From assembly GCA_009733575.1 (NCBI GenBank), contig ML769576.1:1-64000 (forward strand): a stretch of DNA of 64,000 nucleotides. Direction: 5' to 3'. Origin of the DNA: Gymnopus androsaceus JB14 (taxonomy: Eukaryota; Basidiomycota; Agaricomycetes; Agaricales; Omphalotaceae). Positions 11,046 to 27,676 of this stretch are shown piece after piece (position 1 is the first letter of the stretch; every line of letters begins with the position of its first letter). Below the pieces are notes generated by a model. That model was not told the DNA's origin. It did not search any database and was given only the letters and a program-made list of their open reading frames with translations. Made by a program: the position numbers and the translations under genes.

Positions 11046-14000
11046 ATGCCTCCCGGAGCTCCATTCAATTCGTTCGCTTTGCCGTACCCTATCCGTGTAG
11101 ATGCTTTCAGCGCTATTTCTCCCAGCTCCCCTGAGCCGCATAATGCTGTTCTTCACCTTCTCACCCATACCCATTCCGACCACATCGTAGGCTTGCAGGC
11201 TAAATCTTTCTGTCAGAGAGTCATTTGCTCAGCGGATGCTAAGGACATGCTTTTGCGACACGAAGTCTACAGGGAGCGCGCCCTTCACGAAGGCGAATAC
11301 CGGGCAGAACACAACCTCACCTTTAAACATCTGAAGGTCGATCCTTGGATAGGACCAGATGGAGAAGTATTTTATCATGGATCCAGGGATTTATTGAACG
11401 TATTCCCAATGGATACCCCCACTAAGGTCGAATTGGGAAGGGACAAGGAAGTGACTATCACTCTTTTCGATGCGAATCACTGTCCAGGTGCTGTAATGTG
11501 CGTTGAAGAATTTTATTTTCTGTGCTCCACTGACTAGTCGAATTCTAGGTACCTTATCGAAGGTTCAGAAGGCGCTATTCTGCATACGGGTGATTTTCGA
11601 GCAGAGCCGTGGTTTTTGGAGTCTATCAAACATAACCCGCTACTGCAGCCTTATCTCGCCCTCTCGGAAGATGAGACTTCAACCAACAACGGAAATGGCA
11701 TTGTCAAGACCCTCGAAGCAATATACCTGGATACTGCATGCGTCATGCAAAATTATCAAGTCCCCACCAAAGTCAGTTCCATAGCTTCATGTGTCGAGCA
11801 CCACCAACATATAGTACCTGATTATAGGACGATGCGACTTCTGGATTAATCGATCTTCTCAAGCTCTATCCACCCTCTACGTATTTCTTCATCAATTCAT
11901 GGACGTGGGGGTACGAGGATACTCTCAAGGCTATAGCAAGAGCCTTCAACTGCAGAGTAATTATCGCAATCTCTCAATATTGAGCCTTGCTGATTTCATC
12001 TCTGTAGATTCATTTAGACAACTACAAGTACAAAGTCTATTCGCGGTTCATTTCTGATCCTCTCCTACGAGCGCTGGGAACGACTGACCCAGATGAAACA
12101 CACTTCCATGCTTGTGAACGATTTTCGCGTTGCCGCCACGTCAACGTTGACCAGGATGGCAACTTTATCAACGATGACGACGGCGACGAAGCCAGCGAAG
12201 ACACCATCGATGTCGCAAATCGAATCTTTTTCGGGAAGCCTCTCAAGGAGACAAAAGACAGCAGCCAGAAAAAGAAGCTGGTGATTTATATTAACCCTGT
12301 GAGCTCCATGACTCCAGAGAGTTGGCTACAGTACCAAGCCACGACGAAGAAGCAGTTGGCCAACGGAGACGTCGTTCGATCTCTGGTAAGTGGGTTTGTT
12401 TCTTTTGTTTCGCCATATCCATTAACTTGGAGTCTTTCAGCTTGTTCCGCTTTCACGACATTCACCTCTCCCAGAATTGCAATCATTTGTTTCTCTTTTT
12501 CGCCCCAAGCGTGTCATCCCGAATACCCTTGATCCTTCCTTGAGAAATCTTGACTGGGCCGCGATTGACCGTGTCTTCCGAAGTTGCTGTCGGCCACCAG
12601 ATTCTTCTCATACCTGGAATCCCCAACAAGTGATTCCGCCTGCTCCTGTCGCTGAACATCTGCTGTTTCTCGAACTCGTTCGCGAATGCAAAGCGTCCAC
12701 GACACCAACAAACCCTGGATGACGAAGAAGACGATGTTGCCGTAAAAAACATCGTCGCAGGTTCTATTGGAGACGCAGACCTAGAAGCGAGGGTGATGGC
12801 AAAGAAATGGCTCGCTGGACCCGGTCATGGGATAGAGCCCTCCGTGTTGGAAGGTAGAATTGGTCGAATGTTGGATGTTCTGCGAAGCTGGTTGGGTCTA
12901 ATGAAGTGGGATAGGCCTCCAGTTTGACAACGGAGTCGAATCTCTGCGTCCTGAGGTAGCCTCCAGCATTGCGAAGGGAAAGGGCAGGGCCGAAGGGCAT
13001 CTGGAAATCAGACGAGAAGAAAGCCGTGTCGCGACGCAGAGGAACCAAAACAGCAGTGATAACGAATTCGACTCGTCTGACGATGAAGAGGCCCACGAAC
13101 GGACGGCACGTTTGTTGTTTGCCCCATCAGACATAAGGAAGGAGGAGTGTGCAAAATGGGAGCGGTCCTCGATGTCGTTTGATCTCAGTGAAGACGAGGA
13201 TTCCGCTGATGCGGAGGAGGTCCGGAAAGCTTACACCCAGGATAAAAGATGTAGGGCCCAGGATTGGAACAGGGAGGATGACTCCAGAATCATCGCCAAT
13301 CCGCGTCGTTCCTTCAAAACCAGTCATTCACCAATCTACGGTGGCTTTACATTCTTCGAAACCACTGCAGCATCGAACCTGTGCGGCTTCGGTTGATTTT
13401 GCAACGTCTGCTCCAAATGGAATATCATGTTCTCAATCCCTCCTTGAGCCTTTCGCAGCTCTCCCAGTCTCCTAGGCTTACTGCTCAAGCCCGTTCTTTG
13501 CACTCTCCCTTTCCTCTCCTAGTCCATCTACCTCGAAAGCTTTCATTCAAGCACCCGAAACGCCACACCACAGACCCGCAGAACGGAGAGTCAACCTTGA
13601 CTCTCCCATTAAACACATTTCTTCATCTCCAACGACTGGGACTGGATCTCGTACCCAGGGATCAAGACACGTATCCTCTAATTCACGCAAACGTCATAAT
13701 GGCGCTTCGTCGTCGAAGGATACGAAACGAGACGCAATACCTCCCGAGGTCATTGACCTCACGCTCAGCGAGGAGAGGCCTGCGAAACGTCTCAAGGTAG
13801 CTTCCGCCAGACCGATGAAAGAGGTGACTACCAACGGGCAGGCCAAACAGTCTCCTCTTCCGGTGATACTAGTCAGAACTCGGATGTTGTCGATTTCCCG
13901 CTCATAAAAACAACCTCGATTCGTGGAGTTGAACCGGACAGGGCCGTCTCAGTGTCTTCACCGGCATCATGATCATTACAGGCCTCAATGACAAGTCCTG

Positions 14001-14439
14001 CTGCGATAGGTTCACCGTCACGAAAGTATCTTCATTCATCTGGCCATCGAACACTTTCCTCTCCCCAACGAAGCAAATCCGCACTTCTCGACAAGCAGCT
14101 TCGTATCGCCCAAAAAGCCGCATCAGCACGATCTCATCGTGTCGTGCCTACATTCGAGGCAAACTGTGCCAAGCTTGTGAAGCGTCGGGATGACGCGAAA
14201 TTGAAGGAGAAAAATCTGCTATTGCGGAGGCTACTATGGAGATTGAGGCGAAGAAAAGGAAAATCAACGAGTTTGAGAAGAGCGGGCGGAAAATTCTATG
14301 GAAAGACAAGAATAATGATGTGGATTGGGAACGGAGCCGGATGCTTGAGAGGCGTGCCACCGAGGATATTCAGCAGGGACGCAAGCCGACGCTCCCGCCG
14401 CTGCAGTGCGTACAGGATCCTAATGATGATGATATCTGA
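11046..14439 (+). pseudogene. Artemis/SNM1-like nuclease, block copy 1
   Basis: Metallo-beta-lactamase/beta-CASP nuclease of the SNM1 (PSO2/Artemis) family, which acts in the nucleus on DNA ends and crosslinks. The metal-binding motif HTHSDH lies near residue 40 and DANHCPGAVM near residue 147. YLIEGSEGAILHTGDFRAEP follows, then the beta-CASP part and a DRMBL-type end (PLPELQSFVSLFRPKR). Exons: 11046-11497, 11549-11771, 11828-11956, 12008-12385, 12441 onward; four GT-AG introns of 51-56 bp. The nuclease domain is open. Single-base differences from copy 2 break the C-terminal tail: an extra base near 12717, and others near 12905, 12925 and 12970. The long tail is Ser/Pro/Lys-rich and regulatory-looking. 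Family assignment is strong; whether it is Artemis or PSO2 is inferred from the single compact MBL module and long disordered tail. Confidence 0.85.
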
Positions 14440-14964
14440 GCTCTGGGACTGGATTGACATTATGATTGCTTTGGGACTCGGTTAAGTGTCTCTATTTTCA
14501 TAAATCTTCAATAGTAGTTGATGCTACGTAAATCATTTGCAAAGCGCCAAGGAAATAAGGAATCTAATACGAATATTGAGCAACGCAACTCGACGCTTCT
14601 GTCAAGCTGTCCTTTCGGTACAGCGGGACAGCAAGACCGCTCGTGTTTTCAAAAACAGTCAATTAAACCAGGTACATGGGTTGGCATGTAACATACGTAC
14701 AACAGAAGGACTAAAGAGAGTGTCAAAGGAAGGTAGATTTGCTTGTGGACATTGTGGGAGTGTAGAGTGGTAAATGTGTGTGCCCCGAGTGTGCCCAACT
14801 ACGTAGACGATTAGGGAGCAGAGGCATATGGAACTGTAAAAGGAATCGGAAGCACGCAGACGGTCTATATAATCAAGATACAGGAGTTTGAGGGGAAGAA
14901 AATACAGCGATGGTCGGTAGATGAAAGAGACATGCTAGGCCGGAATGAACGAAATCACTGGAGG
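14440..14964. other. Intergenic spacer, convergent genes
   Basis: No gene is supported. It aligns with 47,310-47,836 of the second block. It presumably contains the 3' ends of the convergent Artemis-like and two-TM genes. Confidence 0.5.
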
Positions 14965-15296
14965 TCATCGTCGTGGAGCAAAGATAGCGACGAGAATAAT
15001 GAAGGGAATATAAGTGAACAACGACACTACACTCATAATCCGACATCGAAAGCGCCATGATTCTGCGTCTAGGTGAAGCGTAATAAATAAGCCTTCAAAG
15101 AAAGAATAAGAGAGGAAACAGCATACCATGTTCGACCTGAGGATCGTCCAGCACGACCGATTTTTGCCCATCATGGCCACCTTCAATTCTCCTTGTTCTA
15201 GGGATCTTTAGAACAGCAGCAACCCACCATAAGGGGAAAATGATGAACCCAAAGAAAAAGAGCCATGCGTGAGGTGGGCTGCCTCCTCCTGTCTAA
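14965..15296 (-). pseudogene. 3' remnant of two-TM serine-rich protein, copy 1
   Basis: Only the C-terminal part of the gene seen at 47837-48890 remains. It has the hydrophobic segment around AWLFFFGFI followed by a PLWWVAAVLKIPR-like stretch, a short intron, and a last exon ending FAPRR before the stop at 14965-14967. The serine-rich N-terminal half is missing: homology to copy 2 breaks near 15295 and resumes beside the MRT4 gene, so about 0.9 kb was lost. Not functional as read. Confidence 0.65.
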
Positions 15297-15404
15297 TAGA
15301 TGGCCGAATTGCTCCTCCCAAAGATAGCAACTGAGTTCAAGATCTAGTGAGCAGACGTTATTGTGGCTGTGTCAATTCACAACCTCTCTGTCGGTCTTTT
15401 CGCC

Positions 15405-16347
15405 ATGCCAAAGTCAAAACGATCCAAGCTCGGTACGCTGGTATTTTTGAACGTTGTATCTCTGCTCACATATCTACATAGTGTCCTTGACCAAGGTCGA
15501 TAAGAAAACCAGAGAACACAAGACGGCCATGATGGAAAATGTTGGGAATTATTTTCAGTTTTCTGAAGATAATGCTCTCAAAAACTGCTTCTAGGTCAAA
15601 GAGAATGCAGACAAGTGGAAGTACTGCTGGCTATTTGAAGTGCGCCATGCGGAATACGCATCTTAAGACTGTGCGAAATCTTTGGAAAGAGTATATTCAA
15701 TCTCTTTTTCTTGGTCTGTTCCTAATCGATAATTCTCTGTAGCTCTGCCCGGATATTCTTCAGTAGATCAGCGTTGCTAGCCAAAGCTTTGGGTACGACG
15801 CCAGAGGAAGAACATCGTATGGGAATGCATCAACTTGCGAAAGTGCGTCTGATCCATCTTGTTCTCTATATGTCCATCGTACCGATGATCTGTTGCAGCA
15901 AATAGAAGGTCCAGTAGGTATTTTATTCACCGATACCGAACCTCAAGAGCTCATTTAATGGTTTGCCGACTTTTCATAACCCGACTACGTAAACATTGCA
16001 AGTCGAACTGTGATCAGTTGGACCTGTTATGCGACACCATTCTGCCCACCAGAACCATTCCCTCATAACGAAGACCCTCAGTTGCGAAAATAGGGCTAAC
16101 AACAACGATGAATTGAGGTGTGCCGACGCTGCAATCAGCTCACAAGTTGTGCGAAAAGGGCAAGGTGCTCGCTGCTGAGCAAGCCCAGCTGCTCAAGTTG
16201 ATTGGTAAAAGGATGGTCACATTCAAAGTTGGATTGATTGCTCGATGAGATTCAGCGACCGGGGATGTCACTCAGATTGAAGGGCCACGGCTGGCTGAAG
16301 ATGAGGTTTCCGGTGCTGCAAACGACGATGAAGCTATGAACGAATGA
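15405..16347 (+). pseudogene. MRT4: MRT4 ribosome assembly factor, block copy 1
   Basis: Homologue of MRT4, the P0-like nucleolar factor that occupies the stalk-base site on pre-60S ribosomes. Start MPKSKRSKL with a 5' intron (GTACGC...ACATAG), then VSLTKVDKKTREHKTAMMEN, a second intron, and NADKWKYCWLFEV. The later block includes LAKALGTTPEEEHRMGMHQL, a GILFTDTEPQE segment and TTTMNRGVPTLQSAHKLCEK. Lesions: a missing base after WLFEV (about 15645), so MRNTHLKTVR lies in another frame, and a TGA where copy 2 has TGG (near 16245), close to the end of the conserved domain. Other indels are likely. Neither copy in this window is intact, so a working gene must lie elsewhere if the reads are right. 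Confidence 0.8.
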
Positions 16348-16504
16348 AGGTCTAGTGCTGTATCATTCTCTTAAAAGTATATAGCATTGTACCTGTAGGT
16401 TAATCTTTGGTATGATGATTTCGGTGCGAGCGGATAGCCCGTGACATAATTCCGAACCCGAACTTGAACTCCTTCGGACTTGAACTCTCACAAGCTCTAC
16501 TGTC

Positions 16505-19500
16505 ATGCGGTTTTCATTAGCCGCTTGGTTGGGATTAACTTCCCAGGTCCCGCTGCAAAGCTCTCCAGAACCTGCAATGACTACTCAAAGCTCATTCCAA
16601 TTCAAGGAAGGTTCCGACGTGTTCACGCCCAAGGATCTCGTCGAATTAGCTCGACCTGGTACTGGAGTCGCAAACCATGCCGGAGATTTAGTCCTCGTTC
16701 CTGTGAGCAAGTATTCCTTCGAGGACAAAGAGTGAGCCATAATCCGGATTCTGGAGATGTTTTATACTTAATCCTGTGTACTTGTAGAAACCACAAAACC
16801 ATCTACATTGCTCCGCTGGAATCTACCGTCAAACCCTTTGAATTGCCTGTAATTATTCATCACTTTGCGTCTATCTGGATCTAACGCGTTATACAGCTGG
16901 CCAAGGGAGGCGAAGCGTTCTGGCTCACTGGCAACACAATTGCGCATGTAGTCGAAGGAGAATGAGAAGGAGAAAACAAGGCACTTGATATCTATCGACG
17001 TCGTCTACCATCCCGTCACCGAAAATTCTGCTGGAATCCTGCATACTGATTCACCAGTCCTTCTCGGTTCCTTCCCTACATCCTCCGCTACAAACTTTCG
17101 GTATTCTACGGATGGTTTCTTGGTCTTTTCGGACTCTGTGTATGCAGACGGTAATCTCACCACTGTCAAGGAGCAAGATGAAGCTTGGGAGAATCGCGGA
17201 ACGAGTGCACTGGTCTACGACCACACTTATGAACGGCATTGGGACCACTGGGTTTTGCCCAAATCACAGGCTCTGTTTAGTGTCCGGCTAACACAAGGTC
17301 CCGACCACAAATGGTCATTTGGTTCGGAATTCGTCAACTTGTTAGCTGGGACTTCCCACGTAAGACATTCGTTGCATGATCTCTGGCCTAGTCTGACAAT
17401 TTATGCACAGTCCTCACCTGTGGAACCATTTGGAGGCACCGATGACTTTGACGTGTCCAAACAAACCGTTATCTACACCACTCTGGATCCCGCTTTGAGC
17501 CCCGCGTGGCATACGAAACAGAACGTCAGTGAATAAACTTGAGGACGGGTATTTTCTCATCTGACGCATGACTTAGGTTTATATTGTAGATGTCGCTGGA
17601 GGAAGCAAACCTCGTGAACTGACTTCGTCAGCTTTGAAAGGTCAAACGCACAGTCCTATTCTCAATGAGAATGCAGACAAGGCAGCTTGGTTGGAGCTGG
17701 ACAAGGATGGGTATGAGAGCGACAGGTATGTCATTCGTTTTTATGGTGTCGGTTGAAATATCTCAATTGTGTTATAGAGCAAAAATCATCATCTACGACC
17801 TCAAGAAGGATGTGAGATTCACCTTGACGCAGAAATGGGACCGCTCTCCCGATTCGTTGGCTGTAAGTGGATGAATATAGCACCTATGGCTGGGGTTATT
17901 GATTCGTTTCGTTCCTTCAGTTTTCCAAAGAAGGAGAATACATCTACTTCACCGCCGGTGATCATGCCAAAGTAAAGGTTTTCGTCCTTCCCATCCCCGC
18001 TACACCCCAAAAATCGACTACGGACCCCGATTTATCCCCAAAGTACCTTACTCCGGTTCCAATCGTCAAGGATGGCGCGTCTTCCGGTCTTCAAACTCTG
18101 TACAATGGCAGAGTTTTGATTTCGAAATCATCCTTCACGTCACCAAACGATGTGTTTCTGGTCCGAGGTTTGGATGATCTGCAGATGCAGATTGCGCAGG
18201 CAGAGGGAGCGGCGAAATTTACTGGAAAGGTCGAGCAGATTACAAACTTGACGGATCTGGGAGAGAAGAAGCTGAGCAAGGGCGAAGAGTTCTGGTTCAA
18301 GGGAGCGGAGGATATTGATGTTCAAGGATGGATTTTGAAACCTAAGAGATGGAGGGCGAGAAAAAGGCGCATCCTGTTGTGTTGCTCATTCATGGTATGG
18401 CGTCGTTCTTTGTTCGGCTTCGTTATTTGTGCCCTGATGAAGAATATTGCGATAGGAGGACCTCAAAGCGCTTGGGAAGATCAATGGTCAACTCGCTGGA
18501 ACCCGAACGGTATACTCGCTCTATTATGTTCTCTCTACTGCAATTCACTATAAATAATATTAGTGTTCGCTCAGTAGGGCTATTTCGTTGTAGCCATCAA
18601 CCCTACTGGAAGCTCTACCTTTGGGCAAGGTGCGTCCGTACGCGTCCTCGTGCAAACCAAACCAATCTCATGATTCTGAAATTCATGTAGCCTTTACTGA
18701 CGCGATTAGCGGGGATTGGGGAGGCAAACCTTTTGTCGACCTGCAAAAGGGATGGAAACACGTGCTTGATACTTACCCGGAGGTACTACTACATATGTTT
18801 CTTCTGCTCCTGTCAAACGCAGTTTACTCATTGCTTGATGCTTGTTCTAGATTGATACAGACCGAGCTGTTGCTGCTGGAGCTAGTTGGGGTGGTTACGC
18901 GATCAAGTATGTTGCTCGCATAGGCTTGATGGTTTGTCTCGTTGACCTCTCGACTTGTTTAGCTGGATCCAAGGACATCCAGAGTATAATTTCGGATTCA
19001 AGGTATGCATGTTTGTTTCTCTTTTTGTGTAGATTCTTTCTGACGTGTGTTAGGCATTGGTTTGCCATGACGGAGTACGAATCAAGTTACTTTTTTATTC
19101 TGCCGGTGATAGCTGACCTGACCTAATAGGTTTTCCATACGACCTACACTGGATATGCGACTGAGGAGTTGTTCTTCGTAAGTCGATCGTTAACTTTTCT
19201 TTCGTCCTCGTCTTCATGAGCTTCGTTTCCAGTTCAACCAGGATTGGCATGGAAGGTTTGTAACTCGAAATTTTATTGAAACAAAGGTGATTCATGAATG
19301 ACTCTTGACTACAGGCCTTGGGAAAAGGAAGCGAAAGAATTAGCAGAAAAGTACGTGCTGTCCAAATCATTCCACGTCGGAGCTGAAACTTGAAATGAAT
19401 TCATAATCCAGATACAACCCGTCGAATTTTGTAGACAAATGGAGTACACCTCAGCTCTGGATCCATGGCTCGAAGGATTATCGGCTCCCAGAGACTGAGG

Positions 19501-19774
19501 GAATTGGAGCTTTCCATGCTCATCAACAGTGCGTTATTCCTCTTGATTACGGGATATGACTCTCATCTCAAGTGCAATAGGCTTGGTATACCCAGTCGCC
19601 TGGTGATTTTCCCGGACGAAAACCACTGGGTCCTCAAGCATGGTAATAGGTCAGTAGTGCTTGGGTTTATTTCAAATGCATGTGTGGAGTGTCTGACGAT
19701 TTGGAATAGCTTGAAATGGCACTATGTATGAAGTATTCAGATGGTTCGATGAGTTTGTCGGTGAGAAGAATTGA
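16505..19774 (+). pseudogene. DPP5-like S9 prolyl oligopeptidase, block copy 1
   Basis: Family S9C dipeptidyl-peptidase 5, usually a secreted serine peptidase. The start is a short hydrophobic leader (MRFSLAAWLGLTSQVP). Blade motifs follow, then the catalytic nucleophile in GASWGGYA (Ser codon 18884-18886), a WIQGHPEYNFGFK block, and the His-bearing end FPDENHWVLKHGN. At least eight short introns are seen; exon 1 ends at 16731, exon 2 is 16788-16848 and exon 3 starts at 16897. Damage: in-frame TGA at 16963-16965 inside a 6-bp insertion relative to copy 2, a 5-bp loss soon after, and small indels near 18345. The catalytic motifs are conserved but the frame is broken. Confidence 0.8.
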
Positions 19775-20510
19775 AAGTTGTACGTATCTTGAACCAAAAT
19801 GTTATGATCAATGTGTGTATTATCTTCGCTGTTCAATCAGATTTACAAACAACCTTGCTTGACAATATTTTAATGAGCGGGAGCTTACTAGTTGTAAACT
19901 TGGCTTGGATTGAAGTCTTCGCTCTCTACACATTACGAAATTGTCTGTTTATTATGGAAAGCAGGAGTATCATGCTCTGGTCATCAGAGAAAGTTGATGC
20001 ACTGCGTTTCAGCTTTGTTACTTCGATGTGTTTGGAAAGATGTTTCAGTAATTTGTTCAATTTTATTGGAGGCTGTCAGAATTGACGAAATTTATCAGAA
20101 TTTTGATTACTATGCTCATATGCTCATAAGTGATCTTTGCATCAAACCTTGCATGTGATCCAGCTTCCTTTCTCGTCACTCAAGACCCCGCATCACACTT
20201 TGCCATACTACCCCCGGATCTGTCTCTGCTTCTACAGCTTTGTCTTTACCGCTCGAAGCATACGGGATCCACATCTATCACTATTGTAAGTTTGCTGAGA
20301 ATTTCATCTCCATCCCTTCTAATCGTAACCCTTACTAACGCCGGATCATAGGGATTCCTGAAATGGTCACATGTGCCTCTTTTGATATTTGTGACCCACG
20401 GCATCGTGCTGCGCAGATCAATCAAGATCATGTGTCAAAACTAAGTGTCTGAAACCATATATAAACCTGACTAGTTGCAAGACAGATCTGATTTCTTCTC
20501 CCCCATCATC
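19775..20510. other. Intergenic DPP5 to NACHT-ankyrin spacer
   Basis: No gene recognised. The first 300 bp align with the 54.0-54.3 kb region of copy 2. The part just before 20361 differs from copy 2, where homology resumes at GGAYTCCTGAAATGGTCACA, so the two receptor genes may have different distal promoters. The shared leader from 20361 includes CATATATAAACC, a TATA-like box about 60 bp before an ATG at 20511. Confidence 0.5.
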
Positions 20511-22469
20511 ATGAGTGAAGAACTCTCTCAAGGAAATAGGTATTTGCAAATCAATATGATCTGGGAGTGGAAACTCAATTATATTAAAAGGCATTCTCAA
20601 ATGACTGTCAACAACAGCAGGTGGGTAATGAGTTCTAATGTGAATTTCTGTCTTTTTGTGACAATAGTCTCTACCAAGCATGTTTGAACATGCCTCCAAT
20701 TTTGAAATACATGATGGCAACTTCATTATTGGAAACATCACAAATTATCATGTTATGTGTAGGTTAAATGTTACATCAAACATGAATGACCAACTGACAT
20801 TGCATTCCATGGAAGCAAATGATACAGAAACCAAAATACATGATTGGCTTAAAGCACCTGATTGCTCTGTCAATTTTCAGACAGCTGTTGACAAAAAAAC
20901 AGGTGGTACTGGCCAATGGATTGTGGATCATTATGAGTATAAGAACTGGAAGGAAAGTTCCACTGTACTGTGGATTCAAGGCAAAGGTAGGAGTTGATTT
21001 GTTTCTATCTCAGGTGTATGGCTCATATTGTGTTTTTAGCTGGATCAGGAAAGACATTTTTGTCGTAGGTTTACTTGTAATAAATCGTACTGTGGTTTGT
21101 TAAAGTTATATTTTTTGATAGGACTACTATTATTGAGGACCTTCGAAAAAATGCGCCAAAGAGTGTATGGTATCATTACTTTGATATCCGGGATAATAGT
21201 GGGCTCAAGTCAACATACCGAGGTTTCTTGTTGTCCCTTTTGCAACAAGTAGGCTCAAGCACACATGGAGTACACTCTGAGCTCAGTAATCTCTTTGGTA
21301 AATGTAAGAAGGGAGTCTCAGTTTCACAGGCCACAAACTTGGAGGTGGAAGATACCCTGAAAAACATCTTCAATGATATTGGGTTTGGATACATGATACT
21401 TGATGCCATGGATGAATGCCAGGAGCAACAAGAGGTTTACAAGTGGTTGAATGGGGCTGGATGTGCTCTCAATCTTTGCATTGCCATCACAAGCCGTGAT
21501 CACATTGGGACAAATATAACTCACAACTCACATCAAATGTTCCTGGAATTGCACAGTTCCGGAATTGATCATGATATAGCTCTGCACCTTGACAGGAAAA
21601 TAGTCAAGTATCACTTCAAGGGAAAATTGCAAGAGGAGGTCAGAGAATCATTAATAGCACAAGCTCATGGCCAGTAAGTGCAATGCAGTATTGCTTCTGT
21701 ATGTTAAGGGCTGATCATAACTAAGGTTCCGGTGGGTAGACTGTCAACTCAAAAGCCTGAGTCAATGTGGTTCCCCAAAATCAGTACGGAAAGCTTTACA
21801 AAAGCTCCCAAAGGATTTAGAAGAAACATATACAATAGCCCTGCAAAGAGCTCATGAAAGTGATGATGCAGACAATGCTCATCATATTCTTCTTTGGCTC
21901 ATGTATGCATTTGAGCCACTGAACACCAGCCAGATCAGTACAATTCTAGTTATTGATTTGGAGGAGCAGCAAGTTGAGGAAGGGAGTCAAATGGATTTGA
22001 AGCTGGATTTAATTGTTGATTCAAATCTTGTGACTGTGGATCAAAACCACAAGGTGCAACTTGCACATGCATCTGTAAAGGAATTTTTGATTAACATGCA
22101 CAACATTGAACATGCAGTTAAATTATTTGAAATTAATGAGTGGATTGCTCACAATAAAATAGCTCAAGCATGTCTAATCTACTTACTGCAGTTTGTAGAA
22201 CGTGATGAATACTTTGAACGGGAGTATGAATGGATTGAATCAACTTTATTTGGGGATTATGCAGTGTTCCAATGGCTATCTCATGTAAAGATTGTGGAGG
22301 AAGGAAATCAAGGGAGTGCAGTACGAAAATTGACTAAAGATCTACTTCAGAGAGAGGAAGCCCATTACACTTGCTGGGTGGCTAGATATAGTAATGATAG
22401 GAATAAGGATATTGTTGAGCCACTTTATTGGGCTGCAGAATCAGGTTTAGCAAAAAGTAGTGAGTATCT

Positions 22470-26222
<3,753 letters not shown>

Positions 26223-26405
26223 TGTAGAGTTTGTACGAGCGCAATCTATAATAGATACTTAGTCTCAGAGCGCGAGTACAACGTAGTAAGCGTCTGAATT
26301 CACCTATAATAGATACTTAGTCTACAAGAGTAAGTATCAGTGTCACAGATTTCCCTATTTCATTATATCTTATCTATGACATATTTTATTATCTTATCTT
26401 AGGTG

Positions 26406-27150
26406 CTATGTTGACTACAATCTTAATGATTGGGCTACACTGCTAAGTACAGCAGAATTTGCTTATAGCAATCAAGCACATGAAGGTACCAAGGAGAGTC
26501 CATTCCTCTTGGAGTATGGTCGACACCCACGTGCAGGTCCCACACTGCTAAAAGAAGGTCTAAAATTTGACCTCAGTGACATGATGCAAAAAAGATTTGA
26601 TGCTCAAGAGCAGGCGAAAGCTGCTCTAAAATTGGCTGCTGAAAGAATGAAGTGGTACTATGACCAAGGAGTACAAAGTATTCCATTTAAAGCTGGAGAC
26701 AAAGTGCTGCTAAATCTTAAAGATTATCAAACCATAGAACGGTCACTCCAACCTAGATATGAAGGACCATTCAAGATACTTGAAAAGTTGTCTGAAGTTA
26801 CATTCAGGTTGGAGTTACCAGACAAGTACCGCGCAATACATCCTGTCTTCCATGCCAGCAAGCTAGCCACCTATAATGAGCCAACTATTGTTGGACAAAA
26901 GAGACCCACACCTCAACCAGTTAATATAAGTGGAAATGAGGAGTGGGAAGTTGAGAAAATTCTACAACACAGAGTTCGTGGTAAAACCACACAATATCTG
27001 GTCAGATGGAAAGGCTTCACTCGAGATCAGGATACTTGGGAACCTAAAGGGAATCTGAAGAATGCACAAAGCAAAATCAAAGAGTATGAAAAACAGAATT
27101 TGGAAACACATACCATGGAATTAGGCCTTCTCAACGGAGCTCGATCCTGA
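26406..27150 (+). pseudogene. Gypsy integrase C-terminus with chromodomain
   Basis: The frame encodes the end of a Ty3/Gypsy integrase (around STAEFAYSNQAHEGTKESPF), the GPY/F-type module (PRYEGPFKILEKL, VFHASKL) and a C-terminal chromodomain (WEVEKILQHR, YLVRWKGF, DTWEP). Chromodomains of this family target insertion to modified histones. It ends in TGA just before the polypurine tract. It is a fragment and lacks the DDE core. Confidence 0.9.
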
Positions 27151-27161
27151 AGAGGGGGTAA

Positions 27162-27676
27162 TGTCACAGATTTCCCTATTTCATTATATCTTATCTATGA
27201 CATATTTTATTATCTTATCTTAGTGCATTATCTTGACACTTTTATTATCTAGTATAGATGTACATATGCTTCTTAGCTACTCCATCAAACCCTTGCAGGG
27301 ATGTTATCTCCACCTTGCAGGGCTACTCAACCCTTGCAGGGATGTTATCTCCACCTTGCAGGGTTACCCAACCCTTGTAGAGATGTTATCTCCATCTTAA
27401 CAGGGTTGCTCCACCCTTGTAGAGATGTTATCTCCATCCCAACAGGGTTGATCTACCCCTTGTTTCAGACCCACATGGATAGGTATCATGGGTCTTATGT
27501 AGTAGTGACTGGGGTCCCAGTCCCTTTGTATATAAGTAGACTGGTCTGAGCTCAGAGACCTCAGACTCAATAACATCTTCATTGTCTTCATACAAGCACT
27601 TCTGTTTCTACACACTCAGCTTAACCTTTGTTGCCAACCTCCAAATCCATAGCAGGTGAGTAAGGGATTTGTGATA
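27162..27676 (+). repeat. Gypsy 3' LTR
   Basis: Starts TGTCACAGATTTCCC, identical to the 62-bp 5' LTR stub at 26341, and ends GTGATA. It contains CCTTGCAGGG/GATGTTATCTCCA units repeated about five times (27290-27445) and a TATATAAGTAGA promoter-like box near 27530. Confidence 0.85.

Larger units (their letters stand above)
26341..27676 (+). mobile_element. Internally deleted Ty3/Gypsy chromovirus remnant
   Basis: Inserted in the Copia LTR with the 5-bp target duplication ATCAG (26336-26340 and 27677-27681). Only the first 62 bp of the 5' LTR remain (26341-26402), joined directly to the integrase end. The polypurine tract AGAGGGGGTAA and a complete 515-bp 3' LTR (27162-27676, TGTCAC...GTGATA) follow. 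Everything from the rest of the 5' LTR through gag, protease, RT and integrase core is missing. Confidence 0.9.
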